NCBI GenBank assembly: GCA_936450465.1 | Contig: OW388303.1 | Span: 11,439,021-11,503,020, forward strand | Origin: Gibbula magus | Taxonomy: Eukaryota; Mollusca; Gastropoda; Trochida; Trochidae | Length of the DNA: 64,000 bases | Reading direction: 5' to 3' | Translations under genes and position numbers: made by a program | Part shown: positions 12,081 to 23,574 of the stretch, one piece after another | Layout of the letters: each line of letters begins with the position of its first letter | Numbering within the stretch: the first letter of the stretch is position 1 | The notes under the pieces: generated by a model | Database searches by the model: none | What the model was told of the DNA's origin: nothing | The model's input: the letters and a program-made list of their open reading frames with translations, nothing else

Positions 12081-12711
12081 TTTTTAGCTCATCAAGCCAA
12101 AAAGGCCTGTGGGCTATGGCATGGCATGGTGTCCGGCCGTCAATCCATCCGTCCATCCGTCTGTCAATTTTTCGCTTTTTCGACTTCTCCTCCGGAACCA
12201 ATAACTCTAAAGAGCTGAAAAGTTGTGTGCAGACTCCTTGGCCAATGGGGATTCTTAATTGTAGATTTCGTGACCCCCTGACCCCAAATAGGGTTCCAGG
12301 GGTTTACAACATTGAAATCCTATTTTCACCTTTTCTCAAGTTACAAAAGGTCTAGAAAGCTGAAATTTCATGTACAGACTCCTTGGCGAATTGGGATTCT
12401 AAATTGTAGATTTTGTATGTTGCGACCCCAAATTTAGGTCACAGAGGTTATGACCTGAAAAGCTATTTTCATCTTTAGATGTAATTTAAAGGAAACAACA
12501 GTGATGAATTAAATTTTTAAATGTGTGTTTATTTGTAGGGTATTTTATCTTTTGCCTCAAAGATAGGTCAGAGGGTTAAGGACCTTAAGACCTATTTTAA
12601 CTTCTCCATTTAAAGTGCTTCCTATTTGTTGTACATCTAACCTAGAAGTTGACATTTTGAATTAGTTAATGTATGTAAAGCCTGATGAGCAACGGAGCCA
12701 GTGGCTTAGTT
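12081..12711 (+). repeat. AGCTCATC-family repeat, longer diverged copy
   Basis: Starts TTTTTAGCTCATCAAGCC and ends GCCTGATGAGCAACGGAGCC. Internal core units repeat the CTCCTTGGCCAATGGGGATT and GTGACCCC blocks, then decay toward the 3' end. Confidence 0.65.
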
Positions 12712-13231
12712 TTTTTTGGACCAAGTCTTAAAGTGGGGTGCTCACTATTTCTCTTGTATTCAAAATGAAACATTACAAATGGTTAAATAATCTGTATCAA
12801 TAGGGGAAGTAAGTTATTTTGAGGATGTTTACAATTTTGCAACCAGTTTTAGTGTTTAGTGACTCCAAGCAACTAAGTACTAATAAACCGTTATGGAGTC
12901 AAGCTAAATCAAGAGAAAGGTTACATTCATGCTACGAATGTAGTTGAAATGTGTGGGATTGAAACATTCAGAATGCTATCAGAAGCATGCTAGAATCACC
13001 TTGAAACCCCTTTATAACCTGAATGCATTTCGACTGCTGCACGCAATTGTTTTCAAAAAGAAAAATATATTCATGGTTTATTAATTAATATAGATATATA
13101 TATAACCTTATTCCATGTGAAAAGCAATTCGTTTTATTTATCTACCGGTATATATAAATACATGTATATATATATATATATATATAATAGGAAAATACAA
13201 TTGTCGAAGAAATCACGATGATTTATTCATA
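12712..13231. other. Spacer with TA microsatellite
   Basis: Stretch upstream of TRIM gene 1. It contains a TA-rich tract near 13090-13190 and nothing coding. A further TA/TG tract follows the hammerhead motif at 13277-13310. Confidence 0.5.
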
Positions 13232-13276
13232 ATTCACAAGCATGCTTTCGACCATCACGGGTCTCATCAGGTGAAT
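13232..13276 (-). ncRNA. Hammerhead ribozyme motif (type I, short stem III)
   Basis: Read on the minus strand: stem I strand ATTCAC (13271-13276), box CTGATGA (13264-13270), stem II GACC and GGTC around loop CGTGAT (13250-13263), box GAAA (13246-13249), self-complementary GCATGC (13240-13245), then TT with the cleavage position, then stem I strand GTGAAT (13232-13237). The conserved core boxes all match the hammerhead consensus. The minimal stem III with a self-complementary sequence matches hammerheads described in Penelope-like retroelements, which are thought to act as dimers. No Penelope protein is seen nearby, and TA/TG repeats flank the motif. Confidence 0.8.
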
Positions 13277-13278
13277 GA

Positions 13279-13309
<31 letters not shown>

Positions 13310-13391
13310 AAGCTATCTTGAATTTGATTGTTGCAGGGTGACATGATGTGAAAATAACAAAACATAGATTGTCCACACAGAAACTTCAAGA

Positions 13392-16272
13392 ATGGATGAG
13401 GAGCAAGACACACTGGACGTTAGTGACTTGAAAGAAAACTTTCTGGAATGTCCGGTTTGTCTGGAACACTTTGACCAAGCTGAAAGACGACCTCGACTCC
13501 TGGTCAGCTGTCTACACGCGTTTTGTACCAAGTGCCTGGAGCAGCTTCTGAAGGAGGGAAGAGGACAAGTCACGTGTCCCAACTGCAGAAATGTCCAGAA
13601 GGTCAACGGCAACACCCAGTCTTTGCCTGTCGATCTGGTCAGAAACAAACTGGTGGATTACATCCAGTTCAAGAAAGACAAGAAGATCCCATGCACAGAT
13701 TGTCCAGAGGGAAGCCATGCAGTTGCCCGCTGTCACGAATGTCAATGTTACATGTGCACATGTTGCAAAGAAGCTCACAAACGAAACAGATCCACAAGGA
13801 AGCACACATGCAAATCTTTGGAAGATACCTTGAGTGAACCGATCAAGAATTTTTTAAGTCATTTCTGCAAAGTTCACCCAGACTACAGGATAGAGTTCTA
13901 CTGTGGACAGTGTACCAGTCTATGTTGTGTATCTTGTTCTATCGTGAAGCACAAAGGTCATGACCTTGGCCCCATAGAAGATGCTGCAAACTTGATGCTG
14001 TCGTCATTGAAAAATAAAATGGAAGATGTTGAGAAGTCAGCTCCTCTCTTGAGGATGAAAAAAAGTTTACTTGAGCAAGTATCTGAACAGCATGAATTGA
14101 ATCTCAAACAAACAACTCTTTCAATAAACCAAACGTTTGAAGAGTTGATTAGAAAGCTGAAAATTCGACAAAAAAACCTCATCACTGAACTACAAGAAAG
14201 GACCGAAAGCACTGTCAACAGTTTGAAGAAGCAGCGGGAGGCTACAGATGATAGTATTGCTCAGATTGGGTCTACCCTGGAATACTTCAAACAAATAGAG
14301 ACAAAGTCTGACGACTGTGAAGTTCTTTCTGCTGGTCCTGTCCTGGTCCAATCTCTGGAGGCTGCAGCTGCTGTGGAACCAACTCAACATGTTCATCATA
14401 CATGGGCTTTCTCACCTGGAGAACTAAATACTATTAGCTCCAATGCACACACGCTTGGAGAAATACACCCAAGCAAAGTGAGTACATCAACATTTTAAGA
14501 ATATACCGTTACGTAACAAAACTGAGAATAGATAAACCATATATATATCGTAATATGTGAAGACATGAAATAGTGCCCAAAAGAAACATTGCTAGATGTA
14601 GTCAAACAAAAAAACTGCCATCGGACAAAGTTGGTTTTTAAAAGTCTTTGATAAGTTTATGTTTTGCTAAGAAGTAATGAAATGATATTCATCATAGTAT
14701 GATACTGGTATTTTTTACACATGTTAAAAAACTGATGGGGTGTTGAAATCGCTTTTTCAAAAGTTGTTTTTTGATAAAAGGTTTTGCATTTAATGCTAAA
14801 ATGCATGATTGTTGATGATGTTGTTGGCATAATGACCATTTTAAACTTTAATTCATTGACGCGTTGTAACTCTAGGACGTCATAAAACAAATGAACAAGA
14901 GTGCTCTGAGAGCTCAAGAATATAGTGGAGAGTAACGGAGCATATATAAAACCATGGGTAACCGAGGATGTCTGTAGATTCATAGGGGAGAAACTCCATC
15001 TTGTTTTGTTCAATTCAGTAGTCCGAACATTTCACTATCCGAACATTTTTTATGAAAAACGGAAGCGTTCGGATAATAGAGGCCTGACTGTACTTGAATG
15101 GCATATACTGATCATCAAGACCCTTTAAAATCAAAGGCTAAGATCTTTGAAACAACCCGGTCTATGTTAACAATGTAGTCAATTTAAAATGTGATTTCAT
15201 TGGATAAAAAACAGGGATATTATATGTAGTCTCCGTTTTGCGTCTAGCAAATTTTGTTTGAGCCAAGAAAGTTCCATTGTAGAACAGAGGTTAGAATAAA
15301 AAATCTGATTGAGTAAACTATGTGGGAAGAGAATGATGAAGGTAGTGTTTCAAAAAGGGACAATTTGGTTTAGTTGGCTTCTGTGTAAACAATGTAGTCG
15401 ATTCAAAATGTGATTTCATTGGAGAAAAAACAGGGATATTATATGTACTCTCCGTTTTGCCGCTAGCGAATTTTGGTAGAGCCGAGAAGGCTCCATAATA
15501 GAACAGAGGTTAGGATCGTAAATATGAATTGAGTAAACTCTGTTGGAAGAGAATGATGAAGGTAGTGTTTCAAAAGGGGACGATTTAGTTAGGTTGGCTT
15601 CTGGACACGATGTAAGATGTAACCATGATTTAGTCGTATTCATCTTTCGTGGATTAAACTATCTTGCATTTTGTATGAATTGCGTTTCTTTTTTATACTA
15701 GTTTCACCTCTTGACAACCATAAACCGAAACATCAACGTTGTCTGTTGCCTAAACCTTTGACAACCATAAACAAACATAAACGTAAACGTTGTCTGTGGC
15801 CAAAATGATGATGACTACAGAGCCAATGGCTCTTCCTTTTAGAACTTCAACTTTAGGTCTCCGATTATAAATGATAGGCCTACAAAGCCTGATGAGCTAC
15901 AGAATGGTTAATTTTGTAGATTAGTTTAGTTTACCTTTAGTCAATAATCTTACGATGAATAAAAAACCCAAATTATCAGAATTGTAGTTCATATCATATG
16001 AAATAGAATGAGTGTTTTTCATTCATCCAGTATAATGTTGGTGTTCATTTAATTCACAGATGCATGCGGAGGAGGAGGAATATGTGGAGGAAGTGGCATA
16101 TGAAGAGGAATGGCCATATGTAGAGGAGGAGGCAAATGATACTTGTCACTTGTGTTATAACACCATGGAAGAACGCTATGAATGCTGGGAGTGCGGCAAC
16201 ATTTTGTGCCTGAACTGTATCCAAGAAAACAACTCATTGTGTCAAATATGTGGGACTGAATTTGACTACTGA
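13392..16272 (+). CDS. TRIM-type RING/B-box E3 ligase with C-terminal Cys-rich finger (TRIM gene 1)
   Basis: Exon 1 runs 13392-14477 (362 codons, phase 0; donor GTGAGT). RING finger, C3HC4: C20, C23, C40, H42, C45, C48, C62, C65. B-box 1 spans about 101-140 and B-box 2 about 159-190, followed by a coiled coil to about 330. RING domains recruit ubiquitin-loaded E2 enzymes, so this is probably a ubiquitin ligase. The reading frame would run 6 codons past the donor (ending at 14498). A second exon, 16060-16272, follows a good acceptor (TTCACAG) in matching phase 0. It encodes an acidic stretch, then CHLC, CWEC, CLNC and CQIC, giving a predicted 432 residues. AATAAA signals lie at 16317 and 16339. 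The join is an inference. An acceptor 55 bp before the ATG shows that a 5' non-coding exon probably exists upstream. Confidence 0.75.
14499..15159. other. Intron of TRIM gene 1, first part
   Basis: AT-rich intron sequence with no recognised exon. A counterpart of the small second exon of TRIM gene 2 was looked for and not found. Confidence 0.4.
15160..15603 (+). repeat. Two tandem copies of a 222-bp sequence in a TRIM gene 1 intron
   Basis: Units at about 15160-15381 and 15382-15603 share AATGTGATTTCATTGGA, CAGGGATATTATATGTA, AACAGAGGTTAG and AGAATGATGAAGGTAGTGTT. The AACAGAGGTTA and GTGGGAAGA words recur near 60.14 kb and 4.1 kb, so the unit derives from a dispersed repeat. Confidence 0.75.
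16060..16272 (+). CDS. Probable last exon of TRIM gene 1: acidic linker plus eight-cysteine zinc finger
   Basis: Seventy codons. Residues 4-24 are mostly Glu with aromatic residues. Cysteines at 29, 32, 42, 45, 50, 53, 61 and 64 form four CxxC pairs spaced 9, 4 and 7 apart, a compact cross-brace or treble-clef type pattern. No named family was recognised. The ATG falls directly after the acceptor AG, so it could start a separate small gene, but the matching phase favours an exon. Confidence 0.6.
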   Translation: MHAEEEEYVEEVAYEEEWPYVEEEANDTCHLCYNTMEERYECWECGNILCLNCIQENNSLCQICGTEFDY

Positions 16273-16353
16273 ATTACATTTTAATTTAATTCAAAAGTAG
16301 TCTCTGAGGATATCTCAATAAAATCAGATCATATTCTTAATAAACCTTTTTCG

Positions 16354-17112
16354 TTTTTAGCTCATGCATCAGGTCTTAAATGTAAATATAATACCTTTAT
16401 AATAATATTTATTAAACCTGTTAAATGTTGAAACAGACCTGAATTAACATCAAACCATCCATCGTAAAAAGCAGACTGATATAACCAAATGAAGGTTACA
16501 AATAATGCATAATGCCATCCATCATCAGACCAGGTTTATGTCATGGCCTGGTGTCCGGTGTCCGTACACTTTTTCCCTTTTTCGACTTCTTCTCCAGAAC
16601 CAGTGACTCTAGAGAGCTGATATTTCATGTACAGACTTATTTGCTATTGGAGTTTCTCAATTGAAGATAATGTGACCCCGTGACCCCAAATAGGGTCACA
16701 GTGGTCACGACCTTAAAAACCTATTTTCATCTTGTTCTCCAGTACCAAAAACTCCAGAGAGCTGAAATGTTGTGTACCGACTCCTTGGTCAGTAGGCGTT
16801 GTTAATAGTAACCCTTGACCCCATAAATGGGTCACACTCAGACTGAGATCATGACCTAAAAAGCTATTCTCATTTATTTCTCCAGTATGAAAAGCCATAG
16901 AAAGTTTAAATGTTTTGTGAAGTTTCCTTGGCCAGTGGGGATTCTTAATTGTAGATTTGGTGACCCCATATATCATCACAAGGGTCATAACCTAAGAGAT
17001 ATATTTACATCTTTTCCTCAAGTACTTAAATCCTAGAAAATTTACATTTAATTTTTTTATTTAGTTTATTGTTTAAAACTTCATGAGCTTCAGAGCAAAT
17101 GGCTCTATTTTT
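16354..17112 (+). repeat. AGCTCATC-family repeat just after TRIM gene 1
   Basis: Starts TTTTTAGCTCATGCATCAGG, only about 10 bp after the second AATAAA signal of TRIM gene 1. Core blocks with GTGACCCC and CTCCTTGG follow at 16560-17030. The end CTTCATGAGCTTCAGAGC lies near 17075-17097. The stretch 16380-16530 does not match other copies. Confidence 0.55.
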
Positions 17113-17602
17113 AGCTCATCAGGCCGGTGTCTGTCCATCTGTCTGTCGACTTTTCACTTTTACGACTCTAGGGGGATTCTAAATTCTAAAGATTTGGTGA
17201 CCCTGTGGCCCGAAATAAAGATCTCACAGGCCATAACCTAAAAACCTGTTTTCATCTTCTTCTCCAGAACAAAAACACCCTCAAGGCTGTAATATTGTGT
17301 GCAGACCCTTTAGCCAATGGGTATTTTAAGTTGTAGATTTGTTGACCCTGGGGCCCCACATAAGGGCCTAACAGGCCATGACGTAAAAACCTTCAGGAAT
17401 CTTTATACTTGGATAGGCACTTTCTTTGAAATGTAGTTTGAAGTCATGTTTTCTTTATGCACTGACACTTAACAATTTTGTGGATCATGGAATTTTTCAA
17501 GGCCATATAAAGGGATTGTACTTTTTCCAGAGAACAAACTGTTTTAGTCTACAACAAGAAACAATTTTAACCCTGATGAGCTACAGAGCCAATGGCTCTA
17601 TT
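17110..17602 (+). repeat. AGCTCATC-family repeat copy
   Basis: Starts TTTTTAGCTCATCAGGCCGG and ends CCTGATGAGCTACAGAGCCA. It lies head to tail with the preceding and following copies. Its core is diverged. Confidence 0.65.
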
Positions 17603-18020
17603 TTTTAGCTCATTATGCCTGAAAGATCCGATGGGCTTATGGCATGGCGTCGGGTGTCCATCCATCCGTCGATCCATAAACTTTTTGCTTTTTCGACTTC
17701 TTCTCCAAAATTATTTGTGCAGACTCCTTGGCTAATGGGGATTCTAAATTGTAGATTTCGTGACCCCATGACCCCAAATGGGGTCACAGGGGTCACCACC
17801 TTAAAAACCTATTTTCGTCTTCTTCTCCAGTTCCAAATGATCTAGAGAGCAGCAAAGTTGTAGATTTGGTCACCCCTTGACCCCAAATAGGGTCACAGGG
17901 GTCAGGATCTAAAAACCTATCTTTTTCTTGTTAACAATGTATACTGGAGATTGCTTAGACTTTTAACCTAAGATGATAAATCACTGAAGTCCTGATGAGC
18001 TACAGAGCCCATGACTATTT
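17601..18020 (+). repeat. AGCTCATC-family repeat copy
   Basis: Starts TTTTTTAGCTCATTATGCC, contains CCATCCATCCGTCGATCC and two core units with GTGACCCCATGACCCCAAAT style sequence, and ends CCTGATGAGCTACAGAGCCC. Confidence 0.65.
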
Positions 18021-18231
18021 TTGGAAAACAAGTTAGTATAGACTGTTTATGGTCGGTGTGTCTGATACATGTCTTGATACAAGAACCGTGGTCAGGTTGG
18101 GTCCGAGGAGACTGTTCACTGGGAAAGTATGACTATCTTTCTCCAATATCAAGTTCGCCGTCCCATGTTTGATTTTAAATGAACAAATTGTGAAAAGAAT
18201 GAAATTAAAAGTTGCAGAAAGATTGATAAAA

Positions 18232-21200
18232 AAAATAGAGCCATGGGCTCTGTAGCTCATCGGGCTGTATATACATTAACTAATTCAAAATGTCAACTTC
18301 TAGGTGAGAGGTATAACACATAGGAAGTAGAAGGAGAAGGAGAAGATGAAATAGGTCTTAAGGTCCTTACCCCTCTGATCTATCTTTGAGGCCAAATAAA
18401 GTCACACTTCAAGATTTAATTCAATACTGTTGTTTCTTTTAAATTACCTCCCTTTAAAGAGCACATAAAATCTCTAGATGAAATAGCTTTAATATATTTG
18501 GGCTCGCGAGATCACAAAATCTACAACTTAGAATCCCCATTGGCCAAGGAGTCTGCACACAACTTTTCTGCTCTCTAGACCTTTTGGAACTGGAGAAGAA
18601 GATGAAAATTGGTTTTAAAGTTTGTGACCCCTGTGACCCCATTTGAGGTCATGGGGTCATGAAATCTACAATTTAGAATCTCCATTAGAGAAGGAATCAA
18701 CACACAACTTTTCAGCTCTCTAGACCTTTTCGAACTGGAGAAGAAGATGAGAATAGGTTTTTGGGGTTGTGTCCCATTTGAGGTCACGAGGTCACAAAAT
18801 CTACAACTTAGAATCCCCATTAGCCAAGGAGTCTACACACAACTTTTCAGCTCTCTAGGCCTTTTGGAACTGGAGAAGAAGATGAAAATTGGTTTTTAAG
18901 GATGTGACACCTGTGACCCCATTTGGGGTCATGGGGTCATCCAATCTACAATTTAGAATCCCCATTGGCCAATGAGTCTGCACACAACCTTTCAGCTCTC
19001 TAGACCTTTTGGAACTGAAGAAGAAGATGAAAATAGGTTTTTAAGGATGTGACCCCTGTGACTCCATTTGGGGTCATGGGGTCACGAAATCTTCAATTTA
19101 GAATCCCCATTGGCCAAGGAGTCTGCAGGCAACCGTTCAGCTCTCTAGATCTTTTGGAACTTGAGAAGAAGATGAACAAAGGTTTTTAAGGATGCGACCC
19201 CTGTGACCCAATTTGGGGTCATGGGGTCATCCAATCTACAATTTAGAATCCCAAATGGCCAAGGAGTCTGCATACAACTTTTCAGCTCTCTAGACCTTTT
19301 GGAACTGGAGAAGAAGATTAAAATAGGTTTTTAAGGATGTGACCCCTGTGACTCCATTTGGGGTCATGGGGTCACGAAATCTTCAATTTAGAATCCCCAT
19401 TGGCCAATGAGTCTGCACGCAACCGTTCAGCTCTCTAGATCTTTTGGAACTTGAGAAGAAGATGAAAAAAGTTTTTTAAGGATGCGACCCCTGTGACCCC
19501 ATTTGGGGTCATGGGGTCATCCAATCTACAATTTAGAATCCCCATTGGCCAAGGAGTCTGCATACAACTTTTCAGCTCTCTAGACCTTTTGGAACTGGAG
19601 AAGAAGATGAAAATAGGTTTTTAAGGATGTGGCCCCTGTGACTCCATTTGGGGTCATGGGGTCACGAAATCTACAATTTATAATCCCCATTGGCCAAGGA
19701 GTCTGCACACAACTTTTCAGATCTCTAGACCTTTTGGAACTGAAGAAGAAGATGAAAATAGGTTTTTAAGGATGTGACCCATGTGACCCCATTTGGGGTC
19801 ATGGGGTCATCCAATATACAGTTTAGAATCCCCATTGGCCAAGGAGTCTGCATACAACTTTTCAGCTCTCTAGACCTTTTGGAACTGGAGAAGAAGATTA
19901 AAATAGGTTTTTAAGGATGTGACCCCTGTGACTCCATTTGGGGTCATGGGGTCACGAAATCTACAATTTAGAATCCCCATTGGCCAAGGAGTCTGCACAC
20001 AACTTTTCAGCTCTCTAGGCCTTTTGGAACTGGAGAAGAAGATGAAAATTGGTTTTAAAAGATGTGACCCCATATTGGGTCATGGGGTCACGAAATCAAC
20101 AATTTATAATCCCCATTGGCCAAGGAGTCTGCACACAACTTTTCAGATCTCTAGACCTTTTGGAACTGAAGAAGAAGATGAAAATAGGTTTTTAAGGATG
20201 TGACCCCTGTGACCCCATTTGGGGTCATGGGGTCATCCAATCTACAATTTAGAATCCCCATTGGCCAAGGAGTCTGCATACAACTTTTCAGCTCTCTAGA
20301 CCTTTTGGAACTGGAGAAGAAGATGAAAATAGGTTTTTAAGGATGTGGCCCCTGTGACTCCATTTGGGGTCATGGGGTCACGAAATCTACAATTTATAAT
20401 CCCCATTGGCCAAGGAGTCTGCACACAACTTTTCAGATCTCTAGACCTTTTGGAACTGGAGAAGAAGATTAAAATAGGTTTTTAAGGATGTGACCCCTGT
20501 GACTCCATTTGGGGTCATGGGGTCACGAAATCTACAATTTAGAATCCCCATTGGCCAAGGAGTCTGCACACAACCTTTCAGCTCTCTAGACCTTTTGGAA
20601 CTGAAGAAGAAGATGAAAATAGGTTTTTAAGGATGTGATCCCCATGACCCCATTTGAGGTCACGGGGTCATGAAATCTACAATTTAGAATCTCCATTAGA
20701 CAAGGAGTCTGCACACAACATTTCAGCGCTCTAGACCTTTTGGAACTTGAGAAGAAGATGAAAATAGGTTTTTAAGGATGTGACCCCTGTGACCCCATTT
20801 GGGGTCATGGGGTCATCCAATCTACAACTTAGAATCCCCATTGGCCAAGGAGTCTGCATACAACTTTTCAGCTCTCTAGACCTTTTGGAACTGGAGAAGA
20901 AGATTAAAATAGGTTTTTAAGGATGTGACCCCTGTGACTCCATTTGGGGTCATGGGGTCACGAAATCTTCAATTTAGAATCCCCATTGGCCAATGAGTCT
21001 GCACGCAACCGTTCAGCTCTCTAGATCTTTTGGAACTTGAGAAGAAGATGAAAAAAGTTTTTTAAGGATGCGACCCCTGTGACCCAATTTGGGGTCATGG
21101 GGTCATCCAATCTACAATTTAGAATCCCCATTGGCCAAGGAGTCTGCATACAACTTTTCTGCTCTCTAGACCTTTTGGAACTGGAGAAGAAGATGAAAAT

Positions 21201-22017
21201 AGGTTTTTAAGGATGTGACCCCTGTGACTCCATTTGGGGTCATGGGGTCACGAAATCTTCAATTTAGAATCCCCATTGGCCAAGGAGTCTGCACACAACT
21301 TTTCAGCTCTCTAGGCCTTTTGGAACTGGAGAAGAAGATGAAAATTGGTTTTAAAAGATGTGACCCCATATGGGGTAATGGGGTGACGCAATCTACAATT
21401 TATAATCCCCATTGGCCAAGGAGTCTGCACACAACCCTTCAGCTCTCTAGACCTTTTGGAACTGAAGAAGAAGATGAAAATAGGTTTTTAAGGATGTGAT
21501 CCCTATGACCCCATTTTAGGTCACGGGGTCATGTAATCTACAATTTAGAATCTCCATTAGACAAGGAGTCTGCACACAACATTTCAGCTCTCTAGACCTT
21601 TTGGAACTTGAGAAGAAGATGAAAATAGGTTTTTAAGGATGTGACCGCTGTGACCCCATTTGGGGTCATGGGGTCATCCAATCTACAATTTAGAATCCCC
21701 ATTGGCCAAGGAGTCTGCACACAACTTTTCTGCTCTCTAGACCTTTTGGAACTGGAGAAGAAGATGAAAATAGGTTTTTAAGGATGCGACCCCTGTGACC
21801 CCATTTGGGGTTATGGGGTCACGAAATCTACAATTTATATCCCCCATTGGCCAATGAGTCTGCACATAAAATTTCAGCTCTTTGGAGTCATTGGTTCTGG
21901 AGAAGAAGTCGAAAAAGTGAAAAGTTTACGGATGGACGGATGGACGGATGGACGGACGCCGGACACCATGCCATGCCATAAGCCCATCGGGCCTTTCAGG
22001 CCTGATGAGCTAAAAAG
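18232..22017 (-). mobile_element. Large AGCTCATC-family element carrying a 145-bp tandem array
   Basis: In minus orientation the element starts at 22017 with TTTTTAGCTCATCAGGCCTG and the CCGTCCATCC run, and finishes at about 18232 with GATGAGCTACAGAGCCCATG. The two ends contain AGCTCATC in opposite orientations, like a short terminal inverted repeat. Small copies of the same family on the plus strand hold one to three core units; this one holds about 24. No protein is encoded. Bivalve repeats with a tandem core inside fixed ends (for example pearl-type elements) are a structural parallel, but identity with them is not shown. Confidence 0.7.
18560..21900. repeat. Satellite-like array, about 24 units of 145 bp
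   Basis: The word CTCTCTAGACCTTTTGGAAC recurs with small changes at about 18571, 18715, 18851, 18996, 19141, 19286, 19431, 19576, 19721, 19866, 20011, 20147, 20292, 20437, 20582, 20727, 20872, 21017, 21162, 21307, 21443, 21588, 21733 and 21877. Most intervals are 145 bp; the few short ones are near 136. Many neighbouring units alternate between a GGGGTCACGAAATC and a GGGGTCATCCAATC form. Confidence 0.9.
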
Positions 22018-23574
22018 GTGGGAGGAGTTGATTTCAAAACACAGGTACCCTTTTCGGGACGACAGATTGGTTAGGCCATGACATAAATCACATTGGGTTT
22101 CACCCGGGGTTAATTGCTGAAATGATATTAAGTTTAATAAATAAACATGTATGTTTGGTCCTGGAACACATGTTGATGGCCATCTGTGACGTGTTGAAGG
22201 AAATTGTGCTCGCCCGACCAATGCACCTTGCTCCAGGACGTCAAATTCGACTGACGTCAATCCAAACTCCAGTCCAAATGGGCACTTTTATGAACGCGTG
22301 AATCTATTGTGTTATGGTCACATAAGCCAAACGTTATAAATAATGTTTTTAAATCAAAAAGTACTGACTGCTGCCGAAAATTACCATTTTGATGATGGTC
22401 GACTCAGTATAGTGACGATATGAAGGTAAAAGTAGTTTCTGATCAAAAACCCGACAATGGCATTGAGGGATGTGTATCAATTAGTCAAACGTTATTTTGG
22501 AAACATATATACAACAGAAAAAAAGAGGTTTGGTTGGGTTCATATTACTACTGTGCATGTAAATGGGACAAATTATTATGACCTATTTGGCGATTTAGGA
22601 TGAATGTGCAAGTTATGTGACAATATTTGAACAGCACTTATTGTATATCAACACGTTTTAATGTCATATAAACTATAATGAAATGAAATGAAATAGTTTA
22701 TAGCCTCATATACAATTTATACAATTCATTTTGTTGAAATAAACGGGTTTGGTTACAATAACTGAAACATCATAACATTTGTTTACAGGCTTTACGTGAT
22801 ATATACATACAATTTACAATAGTGAACGACGCAGGGCATAAGCTTCTTGAATTACAGGTTTAATTTTAGAAAAGCAATTTATTCATTTTTATCTCATCAG
22901 GGCAGTGGGGATTCTAAATTGTAGATTTGGTGATCCAGTGACCACACATATGGGCCACAGCCTAAAAACAAGTTGAAATTGAATTTTGAACTGATATTTT
23001 ATGTGCACTTCATTCAGTATTTAGTAAACCTTAATAAAATACCTGAAGGAGAGTCATCTCATCTTTTAGATATGGGAGTCCTAACATGGGTTTGAGAAAT
23101 GCAGAATTGAGAAAAACAGTAACTTTGCCATTAATCTTATTCAGGAGGAATGTGAAATATATGTTGACTTAAGACTTAAAGGTTTCTGACACAGGTGATT
23201 TTCCACTCAAGCTGCTATCCTCTGGAATTCCCTTCCAGAGGAATTCACCAACCCTGAAATGGTTCAAGTCTAACTGAAGACCTTTCTCTTTAAGAATCAT
23301 TATGACTAGAGGACAGTCAAATTTGTAGCGCCATGAGCACAGCAACTGCCGTGGATGTTGGCGCAATAATAAATGGATTTCTTTTTATTGAAACATATAT
23401 ATTTGATATATTAAGCATTTGGGGGTGAATATGTAAGTCGTGTAAGAAGATAAAACCTAGACCAGCACCTATTGTATGGTAGATTTTAGAACCAAATAAA
23501 ATCTCCTGCAAAACTGATTTAATACATAGCAAAGTTAAACTACAGGTGCTTCGTAGTACGATTTTGACAGTTAC
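22018..23574. other. Spacer with a small AGCTCATC core remnant
   Basis: A single decayed core block (GGGGATTCTAAATTGTAGAT) lies at 22906-22926. No gene is seen. The ORFs here overlap repeat sequence or have no family. Confidence 0.5.

Noticed and set aside
18454..21499. Several 60-94-codon open frames with nearly identical proteins on both strands, such as those containing GILNCRFRDP or SRNLQFRIPIGQG.
   Set aside because: They fall in the 145-bp tandem array and repeat because the DNA repeats. No start context, domain or codon bias supports them.
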